A stretch of 64,000 bases of DNA, from contig CAKRRK010000001.1 of the NCBI GenBank assembly GCA_934395135.1, forward strand, positions 186,001 through 250,000, written 5' to 3'. The position numbers were made by a program, and so were the translations under genes. Positions 42,237 through 51,545 of this stretch are shown in pieces. Origin of the DNA: an uncultured Eubacteriales bacterium (GTDB lineage: Bacteria > Bacillota > Clostridia > Oscillospirales > Butyricicoccaceae). Position 1 is the stretch's first letter. Each line of letters starts with the position of its first letter. The notes beneath the pieces were generated by a model. That model was given only the letters and a program-made list of their open reading frames with translations. It was not told where the DNA came from and searched no databases.

Positions 42237-43271
42237 TTATAGCAGCGCCTGCTGTCCAGGCATATCCAGCTTCAGGTGTTCATACGCTTTGGGCGTGGCG
42301 CACCGGCCCCTCGGCGTGCGATTTAAAAAGCCGATCTGCATCAAATACGGCTCGTATACGTCTTCCAGCGTCACCGCTTCCTCGCCGATGGTGGCGGCAA
42401 GGGTTTCCAGCCCCACCGGCCCGCCGCCGAAGTTGCGGATGATGCTGGTCAGCATCCGCCGGTCAATGGCGTCCAGCCCCAGTTTATCCACGTCCAGTGC
42501 CCGCAGCGCCATATCCGCGGCATCCTTTGTGATTTTCCCATTGCCGCGTACCTGAGCAAAGTCCCGCACCCGCCGCAGCAGCCGGTTGGCAATGCGGGGG
42601 GTGCCCCGGGACCGGCGGGCGATTTCCATCGCCCCGTGCTCTTCTGTGGGAACTCCCAAAATACCGGCGGAGCGATCCACAATCCGCAATAGTTCGCTGG
42701 GCGAATACAGTTCCAACCGCAGCATCACGCCAAACCGATCCCGCAGCGGGGAGGTCATCTGCCCTGCCCTTGTCGTGGCGCCGATGAGCGTAAACTTCGG
42801 CAAATCCAACCGGATGGAACGGGCGGACGGCCCTTTGCCAATGATAATATCCAGGGCATAATCCTCCATTGCAGGATAGAGGATTTCTTCCACGCTTCGG
42901 TTTAGCCGGTGAATTTCGTCAATGAATAAAATATCATTTTCACTGAGATTGGTAAGAAGCGCCGCAAGGTCTCCCGCTTTTTCGATGGCAGGCCCCGACG
43001 TGATGCGGATGTTCACCCCCATCTCATTTGCAATGATGTTGGCCAGCGTGGTTTTCCCCAGCCCCGGCGGGCCGTACAGCAGCACATGATCCAGGGGTTC
43101 GCACCGCAGTTTGGCCGCCTGGATAAAAATACCGAGGTTTTCCTTTGCCTTCACCTGCCCTACATAGTCGTCCATGGTTTTGGGGCGCAGGGACAGCTCG
43201 CTGTCGTCCTCCTTGATCTTTGCCGTACTTACCACACGCTCTTCCAAATCGTTTTGAAATTCAATGCTCAA
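42237..43271 (-). CDS. ruvB: Holliday junction branch migration helicase RuvB
   Basis: RuvB drives Holliday-junction branch migration. The 344-residue protein has Walker [14 protein letters not shown], Walker [11 protein letters not shown], sensor [10 protein letters not shown] and the C-terminal winged helix with [12 protein letters not shown]. The start is TTG at 43271 behind GGCGGTG, 15 bases after ruvA. Confidence 0.97.
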   Translation of the reverse strand: MSIEFQNDLEERVVSTAKIKEDDSELSLRPKTMDDYVGQVKAKENLGIFIQAAKLRCEPLDHVLLYGPPGLGKTTLANIIANEMGVNIRITSGPAIEKAGDLAALLTNLSENDILFIDEIHRLNRSVEEILYPAMEDYALDIIIGKGPSARSIRLDLPKFTLIGATTRAGQMTSPLRDRFGVMLRLELYSPSELLRIVDRSAGILGVPTEEHGAMEIARRSRGTPRIANRLLRRVRDFAQVRGNGKITKDAADMALRALDVDKLGLDAIDRRMLTSIIRNFGGGPVGLETLAATIGEEAVTLEDVYEPYLMQIGFLNRTPRGRCATPKAYEHLKLDMPGQQALL

Positions 43272-43286
43272 ATCCAGTCACCGCCT

Positions 43287-43895
43287 TTAAAACGCCAGCT
43301 TTTTCAAGCAGTATTTAATCATATCCTCCGCACCGGCTCCCGCGGTGTCCATTCCTTCCATCGCTTTCAGCGCCTCCGGACGGGAATAGCCCAGCGCGAC
43401 CAGCGCGGAAACCGCTTCATTCACCGTATCGCTTTCTGCGGCCGCGCCGCCGGCAGTCCCTTCCGGTTCACGTTCTCCTGCAGCGGATAACTGCTCTTTG
43501 GTCATTTTATCCCGCAGTTCCAACACAATGCGCTGGGCAATTTTTTTGCCGATGCCCGGCGCCTGGACAAACAGCGCCGCATCCCCCGTCAAAACGGAAA
43601 GGGCGATTTGGGAGGGATTTGCCACTGAAAGGATGCTGAGCGCCGCCTTCGGCCCCACGCCGCTGACGGAAATCAGCAGTTTAAAATACGCCAGTTCCTC
43701 TTCCTGGGCGAACCCGTACAGGTCAAAAATATCTTCCCGGACATACAGGCAGGTATACAGCCTCGCCCGTTTTCCTTCCTGCAGGGCTGCAAGGGTGTTC
43801 TGTGACGTAAAACAGGCATAGCCCACTCCGTTTGCGTCAATGACTGCAAGGCCCTTCATCCGCCTTGCAACTTCTCCTTCGATATAATAAAACAT
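43287..43895 (-). CDS. ruvA: Holliday junction branch migration protein RuvA
   Basis: The 202-residue protein has the OB-fold MFYYIEGEVARRM, two helix-hairpin-helix motifs (LLISVSGVGPKAAL; FVQAPGIGKKIAQRIVLELRDK), and a C-terminal UBA-like domain (EAVSALVALGYSRPEALKAM) that contacts RuvB. The ATG at 43895 is preferred to a GTG at 43898 by the GAGG spacing. It lies 5 bases after the ruvC stop. Confidence 0.96.
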   Translation of the reverse strand: MFYYIEGEVARRMKGLAVIDANGVGYACFTSQNTLAALQEGKRARLYTCLYVREDIFDLYGFAQEEELAYFKLLISVSGVGPKAALSILSVANPSQIALSVLTGDAALFVQAPGIGKKIAQRIVLELRDKMTKEQLSAAGEREPEGTAGGAAAESDTVNEAVSALVALGYSRPEALKAMEGMDTAGAGAEDMIKYCLKKLAF

Positions 43896-43900
43896 CACTG

Positions 43901-44383
43901 TTACCTCAATCTGGAGCCGGCGGTGTGCCCATGGCAGATCGCCAGCGCCAACGCGTCCGCCGCGTCGTCCGGCTTCGGGATGGTATCCAGCCCCAGCATA
44001 ATCCGTGTCATTTCCATTACCTGACGTTTTTCCGCCCGACCATATCCCACCACAGACTGTTTGACCTGCAGCGGCGTATATTCCGACACTGCAACGCCTT
44101 TTTCCTCCGCCGCGAGGAGGATGACTCCCCGGGCCTGCCCTACGTTAATGGCAGTTTTGATATTGGTGTTGAAAAACAGCTCCTCCACCGCGATTTCATC
44201 CGGCTGAAACACTTCAATCAGCCGAATTACATCATGATAGATTTCCTGCAAACGCTTGGAAATGCCTTTGCCTGCCTCCGTCGTCACCGCCCCATAGTTA
44301 ATAGGGACGAATTTGTTTTTTTCATAAGAGACCACGCCATATCCTACGATCGCGTATCCCGGGTCTATTCCAAGAATAATCAT
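43901..44383 (-). CDS. ruvC: Crossover junction endodeoxyribonuclease RuvC
   Basis: The 160-residue resolvase has the acidic catalytic set: Asp in [12 protein letters not shown], Glu in [10 protein letters not shown], and the C-terminal [20 protein letters not shown] precedes the ATG. Order ruvC-ruvA-ruvB is a frequent Firmicute operon. The gene heads the operon; no LexA box is obvious upstream. Confidence 0.97.
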   Translation of the reverse strand: MIILGIDPGYAIVGYGVVSYEKNKFVPINYGAVTTEAGKGISKRLQEIYHDVIRLIEVFQPDEIAVEELFFNTNIKTAINVGQARGVILLAAEEKGVAVSEYTPLQVKQSVVGYGRAEKRQVMEMTRIMLGLDTIPKPDDAADALALAICHGHTAGSRLR

Positions 44384-44591
44384 CCGGCGCTCCTTTAATT
44401 TTTTTCTATTTTACCACAGATTGCATTTTATTACAATGCGGCTGCAAAAGGGCGTCCATTTTTATTCTCCGGCAATCCGTGATCTATTTGATCCGAAAAC
44501 CCATGTCTTTTTAACGCGCATTTTTCAAAACCGATCCTCGTTTCCTCTCCAAAAAAGCCTTGCCAACCATTCTTTGGTTTGCTATACTTAA

Positions 44592-44645
44592 AATGGTTTA
44601 GTTTGGCTTTCATTCCTTCCGCATTGGCGGACAACCTAAACCATT
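44592..44645 (+). repeat. Inverted repeat in the Na/Pi cotransporter leader
   Basis: AATGGTTTAG (44592-44601) pairs exactly with CTAAACCATT (44636-44645), 34 bases apart. It could form a leader stem or be an operator. The rest of 44399-44591 shows no gene. Confidence 0.55.
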
Positions 44646-44675
44646 CTCAAAAAGTGTACAAAAGGAGTGCTCGCA

Positions 44676-46424
44676 ATGGATATCTTTTCACTCATTGTTT
44701 TGCTGGGCGGGCTGGCGTTTTTCCTCTATGGAATGCATAATCTTTCCATCAGCCTGGAAAAACTGGCCGGCGGAAAATTGCAGGGGATCCTGCAAAGGAT
44801 CACTTCCCATCCGGTAAAAGGTTTGCTGCTCGGTGCGGTGGTTACGGCTGCCATCCAGTCTTCTTCCGCCGTTACGGTGATGCTGGTAGGCCTTGTAAAC
44901 TCCGGCATTATGCAGTTTGGCCAGACCATCAGCATCTTGATGGGATCCAACATCGGCACCACTATGACAGCCTGGATCATCAGCCTTACGGGCATTGAAG
45001 GCGACAATGTATTGATGCGTCTGTTGAAGCCGGAAAACTTTACCCTTGTGTTTGCACTCATCGGCATCATTTTCATTATGTTCTCCAAAAAAGAGAAGAA
45101 AAGGGATGTCGGCGGCATTTTAATCAGCTTTGCCATTTTAATGTACGGTATGAAACTGATGAGCGACGCGGTTAGTCCCCTTGCGGATATGCCGGAATTC
45201 ACCAGCATTCTTACCGCCTTTAACAACCCGATACTGGGCGTTGCCTTCGGCGCCGTATTTACCGCGATTATCCAAAGTTCCTCCGCGTCCGTGGGCGTGC
45301 TTCAGGCGCTTTCTCTGACGGGCCAGATTTCCTATGGTATGGCCATCCCCATCATTATGGGGCAGAACATCGGCACCTGTATCACCGCCATCATCTCCAG
45401 CGTGGGCGTCACCAAAAGCGCCCGCCGCGTCGCAGTGGTTCACGTTATCTTTAACGTATTGGGCACCATTGTCTGCCTTACCGCCTTCTATATTTTAAAC
45501 GCAGTTTTCCAATTCGCCTTTGTAAAAACTGCCATCCATCCGGTGGGGATCGCCTTTGTGCACACGGTCTTTAACCTCATTACCACGGCGTTTTTATTCC
45601 CCTTTCTCAAAAAGCTGGAAAAACTTGCCTATGTCTTCATCAAAGAAGAACAGCATGCGGAAGACAAAAATTCTTTCCTGGACGAGCGTTTGCTGAACCA
45701 GCCCTCCTTTGCGATTTATGAAAGCAACGTTATCATCCGGAAAATGGCGGAGAATACCAAAAATATTATTTTTGACGCCATCCACCTGTTTCAGAAATTT
45801 GATCCGGCCAAGGCGCAGTCCATTATAGACGGAGAAAACGAACTGGATCGATACGAAGACGAACTTGGTTCCTATCTTGTCAAGCTTTCCGGTAAAGATT
45901 TATCAGACGCCGACAATATGCAGGTTTCCAAATATCTTCATGTCATTGGGGATTTTGAGCGAATCGGCGACCATGCGGTGAATATTATGAAGTCCGCCCA
46001 AGAGATTCATGACAAAAACGCTTCGTTCTCAGAGGACGCCCGGCATGAACTGCACGCCCTCACCAGCGCTCTGCTGGACATTCTGGATATGACGATCCTC
46101 TCCTTTCAAAACAACGATATTCTCACGGCAAAACGCATCGAACCATTTGAACAGGTGATTGACGACATCATTGCGGACATCCGTTCCAATCACATCCGCC
46201 GCCTCCAGGAAGGCCGGTGCACCATTGAACTGGGCTTTATCCTAAACGACCTTCTGACAAATTTCGAGCGTGTTTCCGATCACTGTTCCAATATCGCCGT
46301 TGCGATGATCGAATCCGACATTCAAAATTTTGAGGGACACAAATACCTCAGCGAAATGAAGCATGCCGGGATGGATAATTTTGAAGAAAACTATAAATCT
46401 TTCAGCGAAAAATACCACCTTTAA
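44676..46424 (+). CDS. Na/Pi cotransporter family protein with PhoU-like C-terminus
   Basis: The 582-residue protein has the two repeated NptA-like membrane halves with QSSSAVTVMLVGLVNSGIM and QSSSASVGVLQALSLTG motifs, eight to nine spans, then a cytoplasmic PhoU-like helical domain (about 340-565, with VSKYLHVIGDFERIGDHAVNI and FERVSDHCSNIAVAMIE). AAAGGAG precedes the ATG, so the GTG at 44667 is not used. It imports phosphate with sodium; phosphate-linked control is expected but not visible. Confidence 0.94.
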   Translation: MDIFSLIVLLGGLAFFLYGMHNLSISLEKLAGGKLQGILQRITSHPVKGLLLGAVVTAAIQSSSAVTVMLVGLVNSGIMQFGQTISILMGSNIGTTMTAWIISLTGIEGDNVLMRLLKPENFTLVFALIGIIFIMFSKKEKKRDVGGILISFAILMYGMKLMSDAVSPLADMPEFTSILTAFNNPILGVAFGAVFTAIIQSSSASVGVLQALSLTGQISYGMAIPIIMGQNIGTCITAIISSVGVTKSARRVAVVHVIFNVLGTIVCLTAFYILNAVFQFAFVKTAIHPVGIAFVHTVFNLITTAFLFPFLKKLEKLAYVFIKEEQHAEDKNSFLDERLLNQPSFAIYESNVIIRKMAENTKNIIFDAIHLFQKFDPAKAQSIIDGENELDRYEDELGSYLVKLSGKDLSDADNMQVSKYLHVIGDFERIGDHAVNIMKSAQEIHDKNASFSEDARHELHALTSALLDILDMTILSFQNNDILTAKRIEPFEQVIDDIIADIRSNHIRRLQEGRCTIELGFILNDLLTNFERVSDHCSNIAVAMIESDIQNFEGHKYLSEMKHAGMDNFEENYKSFSEKYHL

Positions 46425-46448
46425 CCCTATGATAGTTATGTTCTTTCC

Positions 46449-46483
46449 AAAAAATCTGCTTTGCGTAGCAAAGCAGATTTTTT
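46449..46483 (+). terminator. Na/Pi gene terminator
   Basis: A perfect 16-bp stem (46449-46464 with 46468-46483), loop of three, A and T runs in the arms. The next stretch, 46484-47008, holds no gene I can support. Confidence 0.9.
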
Positions 46484-47008
46484 ATGGATTATATGGGACG
46501 GAGCCCGTTTTATAAGTCCCTTGTAAGTGTGGATAGAAAATGCTTGAGAATGTCTAAAATCAAAACTTTTGTTTATGGCTTTATCTCTGCATAAGTTGAT
46601 TTTGTAGAGTCTGGCACCATTTTTCGCACTGCAAATAAGACGATATCTCCAACCACAAGGCTGTGTTTTTGCGCCCAAAAGTCATTTGAAAACATCTTGT
46701 TTTCCACCGTTCTGCTGCACATTAGAGACTCAAAAAATCTTGCAAACAGCAGCTTTACAGACATCAAAGCCCATAAGGCAGAACGCTTCCTGCTTCTTCC
46801 CTCAAAACTGCCTGTTAACTGTGCAGCATTGCAAGGGGAATCCCTGTCCGTTTAGATGATCCGTTCTGTTCCTTTGCGGGAAGTTCCGCAGCAAACAGAG
46901 AAAAGGCGTACCCTTTCCCCGTAAAAAATCCCTCGTTTCAATCTGAGCCAGAAAGAAAGATTTTGGCTTGTTGGAAATCATCCCAAACCCTTGCCAGCTT
47001 TCCGCTTT

Positions 47009-47422
47009 TTATAGTACCATAACAAGCGTTCCTGTTGTTATCAGACCCGCTCCGATCGCGGATTTCCATGTAAACTGCTCATGCAGAAAAACAAACGCCA
47101 AAATCAAGGTAATCACAACACTCATTTTATCAATCGGCACTACTTTGGATACCTCTCCAATTTGTAACGCTTTATAGTAACACAGCCACGAAGCACCTGT
47201 TGCCAAACCGGATAAGATTAAAAATATCCAACTTTTCTTCGAAATTTCAAAGATACTGTTTTGCTGGTTTGTGAGAAACACCATAAGCCATGCCATTGCA
47301 ACCACAACAATTGTCCGGATTCCTGTTGCAAGGTTCGATGGGACTTCATCTATTCCAACTTTTGCAAGAATCGGTGTCAAAGCCGCGAAAACAACCGATA
47401 AAACCGCAAAAACCATCCACAT
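47009..47422 (-). CDS. EamA/DMT-type small transporter (half-size)
   Basis: The 137-residue protein is one EamA unit: five spans (about 1-19, 32-51, 64-84, 92-110, 117-136) with WMVFAVLSVVFAALTPILAKVG, ASWLCYYKALQIGEVSKVVPIDKMSVVITLILAFVFLHEQFTWKSAIGAGLI. Half-size members work as homo- or heterodimers. ATG 47422 follows GAGGTGG. Substrate unknown. It sits in a patch with broken genes. Confidence 0.8.
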   Translation of the reverse strand: MWMVFAVLSVVFAALTPILAKVGIDEVPSNLATGIRTIVVVAMAWLMVFLTNQQNSIFEISKKSWIFLILSGLATGASWLCYYKALQIGEVSKVVPIDKMSVVITLILAFVFLHEQFTWKSAIGAGLITTGTLVMVL

Positions 47423-47484
47423 AGTATCCACCTCATCAAATTTTGAGTCGTCGTATGCCATATAGTATAGCACCTATCTATGAA

Positions 47485-47643
47485 TTTTTCTATCCCTTCC
47501 CTGTCTTTGTACGAATTGGCAGACAAGAGGGCGAAAGCATAAACGGATTAGGAGTAAAAGAAACTCTTTTGTTGCCAGTGGGTATTGTTTTTGATTTGCT
47601 GGAATTGAGCAACAAAAGAAACAAAGAAGAATTTGAAGAGTAA
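47485..47643 (+). pseudogene. Fragment with RIGRQEGESINGLGVKETLLL segment
   Basis: The plus frame from about 47485 to 47643 reads FPVFVRIGRQEGESINGLG, KETLLLPVGIVFDLLELSNKR, ending NKEEFEE. It looks like the C-terminus of a longer protein but has no start or ribosome site. I do not recognise the family. Confidence 0.3.
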
Positions 47644-47668
47644 AAAGGAGCCAAGCGGCCCCTTTTTA
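47642..47668. terminator. Terminator-like hairpin
   Basis: AAAAAGG-A-GCC pairs with GGC-C-CCTTTTT across AAGC with one mismatch. It lies between the fragment and the convergent membrane-protein gene. Confidence 0.65.
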
Positions 47669-47673
47669 CTCTT

Positions 47674-47976
47674 TTATTTTGAATAATAATGCTCCAGCAT
47701 ATGACGGTAAACGATTTCTTTTGGTAGTCGCAAAAAATCCGCCGTAGTTTGTGCGCTTTTTCTGACATCTTCCAAAGATTCAAGACTTGGTTTGGTTATA
47801 TGAATATATTGCTCAATTTGGCGATGGTTTTTGTATTCTTCGAGTTTTGCTTGACGGGACATTTCTTCCAGCGCTTTCCCGCGTTTTTGGCTTGAGATTT
47901 TATTGATAATCGCCATAGCAATTAATACGGCAATGACGCCTGCCGCAATAAGCGCTCCGGTTAAAAAATCAAACAT
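47674..47976 (-). CDS. Small one-span membrane protein
   Basis: The 100-residue protein has one membrane span (LTGALIAAGVIAVLIAMAII) and a soluble, charged C-terminal part (SSQKRGKALEEMSRQAKL, KSAQTTADFLRLPKEIVYR) that could form coiled coils. GAGAGG precedes the ATG. It lies immediately downstream of a truncated XRE regulator, so the two probably were an operon. Function unknown. Confidence 0.6.
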   Translation of the reverse strand: MFDFLTGALIAAGVIAVLIAMAIINKISSQKRGKALEEMSRQAKLEEYKNHRQIEQYIHITKPSLESLEDVRKSAQTTADFLRLPKEIVYRHMLEHYYSK

Positions 47977-47992
47977 AGGATACCTCTCTGAT

Positions 47993-48152
47993 TTATCTGC
48001 AAAGCGCATCCAAAGAAACCTGCAAGGCCTCAGATAATTGCTTTGCGGTTTTTATAATACAGTTTCCGCTTTTTTCAATCTCCTGAATCGTTCGCCTGGA
48101 TACACCGGATATCCTTGCCAAAACAGGTACGGAATCGTATGGTATTTTATAT
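47993..48152 (-). pseudogene. 5'-truncated XRE regulator
   Basis: Minus-strand frame reads VPVLARISGVSRRTIQEIEK, SGNCIIKTAKQLSEALQVSLDALCR and stops at 47993. It contains helices 2-5 of an XRE helix-turn-helix but the start is missing: an in-frame stop lies about eight codons upstream, and no start codon with a ribosome site is present. Confidence 0.5.
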
Positions 48153-48218
48153 TATCTGCCCGTATTTTTCGATCGTTATCAAAAATTTGGGTGTCAAAGC
48201 GGCAAAAATCAACGCCAT
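48152..48218 (-). pseudogene. Short relic resembling the EamA N-terminus
   Basis: ATG 48218 opens MALIFAALTPKFL and stops after about 23 codons. FAALTP and its DNA (GCTTTGACACC) repeat the N-terminus of the EamA gene at 47009-47422. The match is short, so chance cannot be excluded. Confidence 0.3.
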
Positions 48219-48313
48219 GTTACTTTTAATGTCGTAATCTGCAAAAGTCAGTATTGGCAAGGATTTTCACAGTGCAAGACCGTTTGATACTGCAAATTCA
48301 AATACCATAGTTC

Positions 48314-49561
48314 TTATATCCCATTTAAAATTTTTTCTGCTGCCAGCAAAATACCGGCCTTGCCGGATTCATAGGTAATACCGCCCTGCATATAGCACAC
48401 AAAAGGTTCCCGCATCGGCGCGTCAGCAGAAAGCTCAATGGATGCGCCCTGCACAAACGCGCCCGCCGCCATCACTACCGGCACGGCATAGCCCGGCATA
48501 GCCCAAGCCTCCGGCGTCACATAGGAGTCTACCGGCGATCCCGCCTGGATGCCCCGGCAAAACCGCAGCAGAGGCTCACTCGTCCCAAAGGCAATGGTCT
48601 GGATGATATCATACCGCGGCTCCTCCGGCAAAGGATCCACCGCATAGCCCAATTCCTGCATCACTGCCGCGCAAAAAACCGCCGTTTTCAGCGCCTGTGC
48701 TGTGACATGCGGCGCACAGAAAAACCCCTGATACAACAATCGGTTTACCCCCAGGGTCGCACCGCACTCCCCGCCGATGCCCGGCGCAGTCAGCCGCATC
48801 GCCGCATTATCCACCAGGTCCTTCCGACCTGCGATATAACCGCCCATGGGCGCAAGACCGCCCCCTGGATTTTTGATCAGGGAGCCGGCAATCAGGTCCG
48901 CACCGGCCTGCAGCGGCTCGATTTTTTCACAAAATTCACCGTAGCAATTGTCCACCATAATGACAGCCGCCGGGTTTACCGCCCGCACAGTCTCACAAAT
49001 TCGGGCAATTTCACCGCAGCTCAGAGTTTTTCGCACCGCATAGCCTCGGGACCGCTGAATCAGCACCAGGCGGACGGCAGGATCCCCTGCCGCGGCAGAA
49101 ATTCCGTCATAATCCGGCAGTCCGCCCGCCATTTCTACCAGACGATACCCAACACCGTATTGGGACAGGTTGCCCCAGGCATCCCCTGTCAGCGTGTTCA
49201 GGAGGGTATCGTAAGGTGCCCCGGTTGCTGACAGCACCACATCTCCCGGCCGCACACACGCAAAAATTCCGCATGAAAGGGCATGCGTGCCGTTAACAAA
49301 CTGCACCCGCACAAGCGCCGCTTCTCCGCCAAATACATCCGCATAAATCGCGTCCAGCGCTTCTCTTCCCTGGTCGTCGTATCCATACCCTGTGGTGCCT
49401 CCAAAAAAGGTATCCGATACCCGGTGTTTCTGAAAGGCCGCCAGTACTTTCTGCGTATTGCCGCTGCTGATTTCTTCAATTCGCCGGAAATAAGGCGCCG
49501 CCGCTTCTTCTGCTTTTTGTCCGAGGGCCAGCACCCGTTCCGATAATTTAAGATAATTCAT
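48314..49561 (-). CDS. PLP-dependent enzyme of the aluminium-resistance/methionine gamma-lyase-like family
   Basis: The 415-residue protein has the fold-type I PLP pattern: FFGGTTGYGYDDQGR, VQFVNGTHALSCGIF, VLIQRSRGY, MVDNCYGEFCEK and the PLP lysine in AGSLIKNPGGGLAP. This corresponds to the family annotated as cystathionine beta-lyase involved in aluminium resistance. The ATG at 49561 lies 20 bases after the upstream secreted-protein gene, in the same direction. The metal phenotype name comes from other organisms; the substrate here is likely a sulphur amino acid. Confidence 0.85.
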   Translation of the reverse strand: MNYLKLSERVLALGQKAEEAAAPYFRRIEEISSGNTQKVLAAFQKHRVSDTFFGGTTGYGYDDQGREALDAIYADVFGGEAALVRVQFVNGTHALSCGIFACVRPGDVVLSATGAPYDTLLNTLTGDAWGNLSQYGVGYRLVEMAGGLPDYDGISAAAGDPAVRLVLIQRSRGYAVRKTLSCGEIARICETVRAVNPAAVIMVDNCYGEFCEKIEPLQAGADLIAGSLIKNPGGGLAPMGGYIAGRKDLVDNAAMRLTAPGIGGECGATLGVNRLLYQGFFCAPHVTAQALKTAVFCAAVMQELGYAVDPLPEEPRYDIIQTIAFGTSEPLLRFCRGIQAGSPVDSYVTPEAWAMPGYAVPVVMAAGAFVQGASIELSADAPMREPFVCYMQGGITYESGKAGILLAAEKILNGI

Positions 49562-49581
49562 GGTGTACTCCTAAAAAAACT

Positions 49582-50337
49582 TTACGCCAGCACCGATTCT
49601 CCAGCCGGTGTCACAAACAGGCTTTCGCTCTGCTCTGTTATATGCAGCGCATCGGTGGATACGGTGCGGATTATGGTGCCGCCCTTGTAAAAATCCGCCT
49701 GGTAAAGCAGGCCTGTGATGGTGGATATGTAATAGATTTCCTTTCGCTCCCCATCCGAGACCGTAACGGCGATACATGGCTCTCCGTTCTGGTTACACAG
49801 TTCTGTGCCGGCGATGCGCTCTTTGTCCAGCGCGACAACCTCCTCATAGGTTGGCAGCATGCCGGTATTGTCCCCATTGAACATTCCGATCGCCCCTTCG
49901 TAGCAGGAGGCGTCTCCTGCTTCCCAGGCATAATACCGGGAAGGGCCGGTAAGCACTGTGTTTTTTACCGTTCCATTGGCGTTTAAGAATTCATTTTTGC
50001 AGTAGCCATTCTTCACATACCGCCGACATTGCAGCACCTGCTGGCTGCCGTCCGGCAGAAACAGCGTGTTGGACAAAAGAAGATCGTATTCGGCGGGACG
50101 CTCCAGGCTGCCGATCACTGCCTGTACCGTATCGTTTGTCACCGTTATATCCGCAAAGGAAACGCCGTCCTCTTCCTCCGGTTGTGCCACATGCAAGGCC
50201 GCTTCGTCCTTGGGCAGAGTAATTTCCGTATCCTTGCTTGCATATACCACGGAGGATGTATACAATCCCGCGGCCAGCATGCAAAGCAGCAATACCGAAC
50301 CAATGGCCGCCAGCATTGGCAGTCTGGGGTGTTTCAT
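49582..50337 (-). CDS. Membrane-anchored extracytoplasmic protein, unknown function
   Basis: The 251-residue protein starts with a signal anchor (PRLPMLAAIGSVLLLCMLAAGLYTSSVVYA) and an outer domain with an acidic linker (VAQPEEEDG), ITVTNDTVQAVIG, three cysteines and a C-terminal SEDALHITEQSESLFVTPAG-like region. It resembles outer-membrane-lipoprotein-like (MucB/LolA-type) beta structures only loosely. It lies between wecB and the PLP enzyme in one operon. I do not recognise its family. Confidence 0.65.
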   Translation of the reverse strand: MKHPRLPMLAAIGSVLLLCMLAAGLYTSSVVYASKDTEITLPKDEAALHVAQPEEEDGVSFADITVTNDTVQAVIGSLERPAEYDLLLSNTLFLPDGSQQVLQCRRYVKNGYCKNEFLNANGTVKNTVLTGPSRYYAWEAGDASCYEGAIGMFNGDNTGMLPTYEEVVALDKERIAGTELCNQNGEPCIAVTVSDGERKEIYYISTITGLLYQADFYKGGTIIRTVSTDALHITEQSESLFVTPAGESVLA

Positions 50338-50359
50338 AGTTTCCTCCTTTCACAGGTTC

Positions 50360-51502
50360 CTAAAAAAGCGCCGGCAGTTCCCTGCTTTCATCAAAATACC
50401 GCAGGATGAGTTGGACGATCCGCTCGCTGGTGTGTCCATCGCCGTAAGGGTTGGCGGCTTTTGCCATTTTTTCATACGCCGCACGGTTTTCCAGCAATTC
50501 CGATGCAAGGCTTACAATGCCGTCCCGGGATACGCCCGCCAGCTTTACCGTTCCTGCTTCAACGGCTTCCGGCCGCTCCGTTTCCTTTCGCAGCACCAGC
50601 ACCGGCTTGCCCAAAGAAGGTGCTTCTTCCTGGAGTCCGCCGGAATCCGTCATAATCAGATAGGATCTTGCCATCAGGTTGTGCATTTCATCCACCGCAA
50701 GAGGCGGAACGCGATGCACGCGCTGGTTTTCCGCCAGATATCGGCCCGCGACTTCCTGCACATAAGGGCTGAGATGCACCGGGTAGACCACCTGGACGTC
50801 TTCAAACCGCCGGGTGATTTCATTCACTGCCTGCAAAATATGCTCCATCGGCGTCCCGTAATTTTCCCGTCGGTGCGCAGTCAGCAGAATGACCCGATTC
50901 TTTTGAAAATCCAGGCGGTGCAGCGGCATGGTATGAAACACATAATCTTCCCGCACCGTATTCGCAATGGCGTCAATGACGGTATTTCCCGTGACATATA
51001 CATGGCTTGTAATCCCCTCTGCCAGCAAATTATCCCGATTTTTTCTGGTGGGTGCAAAATGCAGATCCGCCAGCACGCCGGTAAGGCGGCGGTTCATTTC
51101 TTCCGGAAAGGGGGAATATTTGTCATACGTGCGTAGCCCCGCTTCCACATGTCCTACCGGCACCTTGTGATAAAACGCGGCCAGCGCGCCGGCAAAGGTG
51201 GTGGATGTGTCGCCATGCACTAAAATCATATCTGGTTTTGCCGACGCAATCACATCATCCAGCCCGTTTACCGCCCTTGTGGTAATGCCGCAAAGGGTCT
51301 GGTTTTTCTGCATGATATTCAAATCATAATCCGGCGTAATCTTAAAAATATCCAACACCTGATCCAGCATCTGCCGGTGCTGTGCCGTCACGCAGACTAT
51401 GCTTTCAATCTCCGGATGGTCCTGCAGCTTCAGCACCAGCGGTGCCATTTTAATGGCCTCCGGCCTTGTGCCAAAAATCGTCATTACTTTTATTTTTTTC
51501 AT
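50360..51502 (-). CDS. wecB: UDP-N-acetylglucosamine 2-epimerase
   Basis: The enzyme converts UDP-GlcNAc to UDP-ManNAc for wall polymers. The 380-residue protein has MTIFGTRPEAIKMAPL, VTAQHRQMLDQVLDIF, VHGDTSTTFAGALAAF, HVEAGLRTYDKYSPFPEEMNRRL, LTAHRRENYG and a C-terminal SGGLQEEAPSLGKPVLVLR. Catalytic residues and length fit. It lies 44 bases after the transferase gene in the same direction. Confidence 0.96.
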   Translation of the reverse strand: MKKIKVMTIFGTRPEAIKMAPLVLKLQDHPEIESIVCVTAQHRQMLDQVLDIFKITPDYDLNIMQKNQTLCGITTRAVNGLDDVIASAKPDMILVHGDTSTTFAGALAAFYHKVPVGHVEAGLRTYDKYSPFPEEMNRRLTGVLADLHFAPTRKNRDNLLAEGITSHVYVTGNTVIDAIANTVREDYVFHTMPLHRLDFQKNRVILLTAHRRENYGTPMEHILQAVNEITRRFEDVQVVYPVHLSPYVQEVAGRYLAENQRVHRVPPLAVDEMHNLMARSYLIMTDSGGLQEEAPSLGKPVLVLRKETERPEAVEAGTVKLAGVSRDGIVSLASELLENRAAYEKMAKAANPYGDGHTSERIVQLILRYFDESRELPALF

Positions 51503-51545
51503 ACTATTTCACCCGCGCGGCATGCTTTGCCGCTATTGCAAATCG

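Noticed and set aside
46573..46767. 64-residue minus-strand frame in the empty stretch after the Na/Pi gene
   Set aside because: No ribosome site, no recognised family and no promoter.
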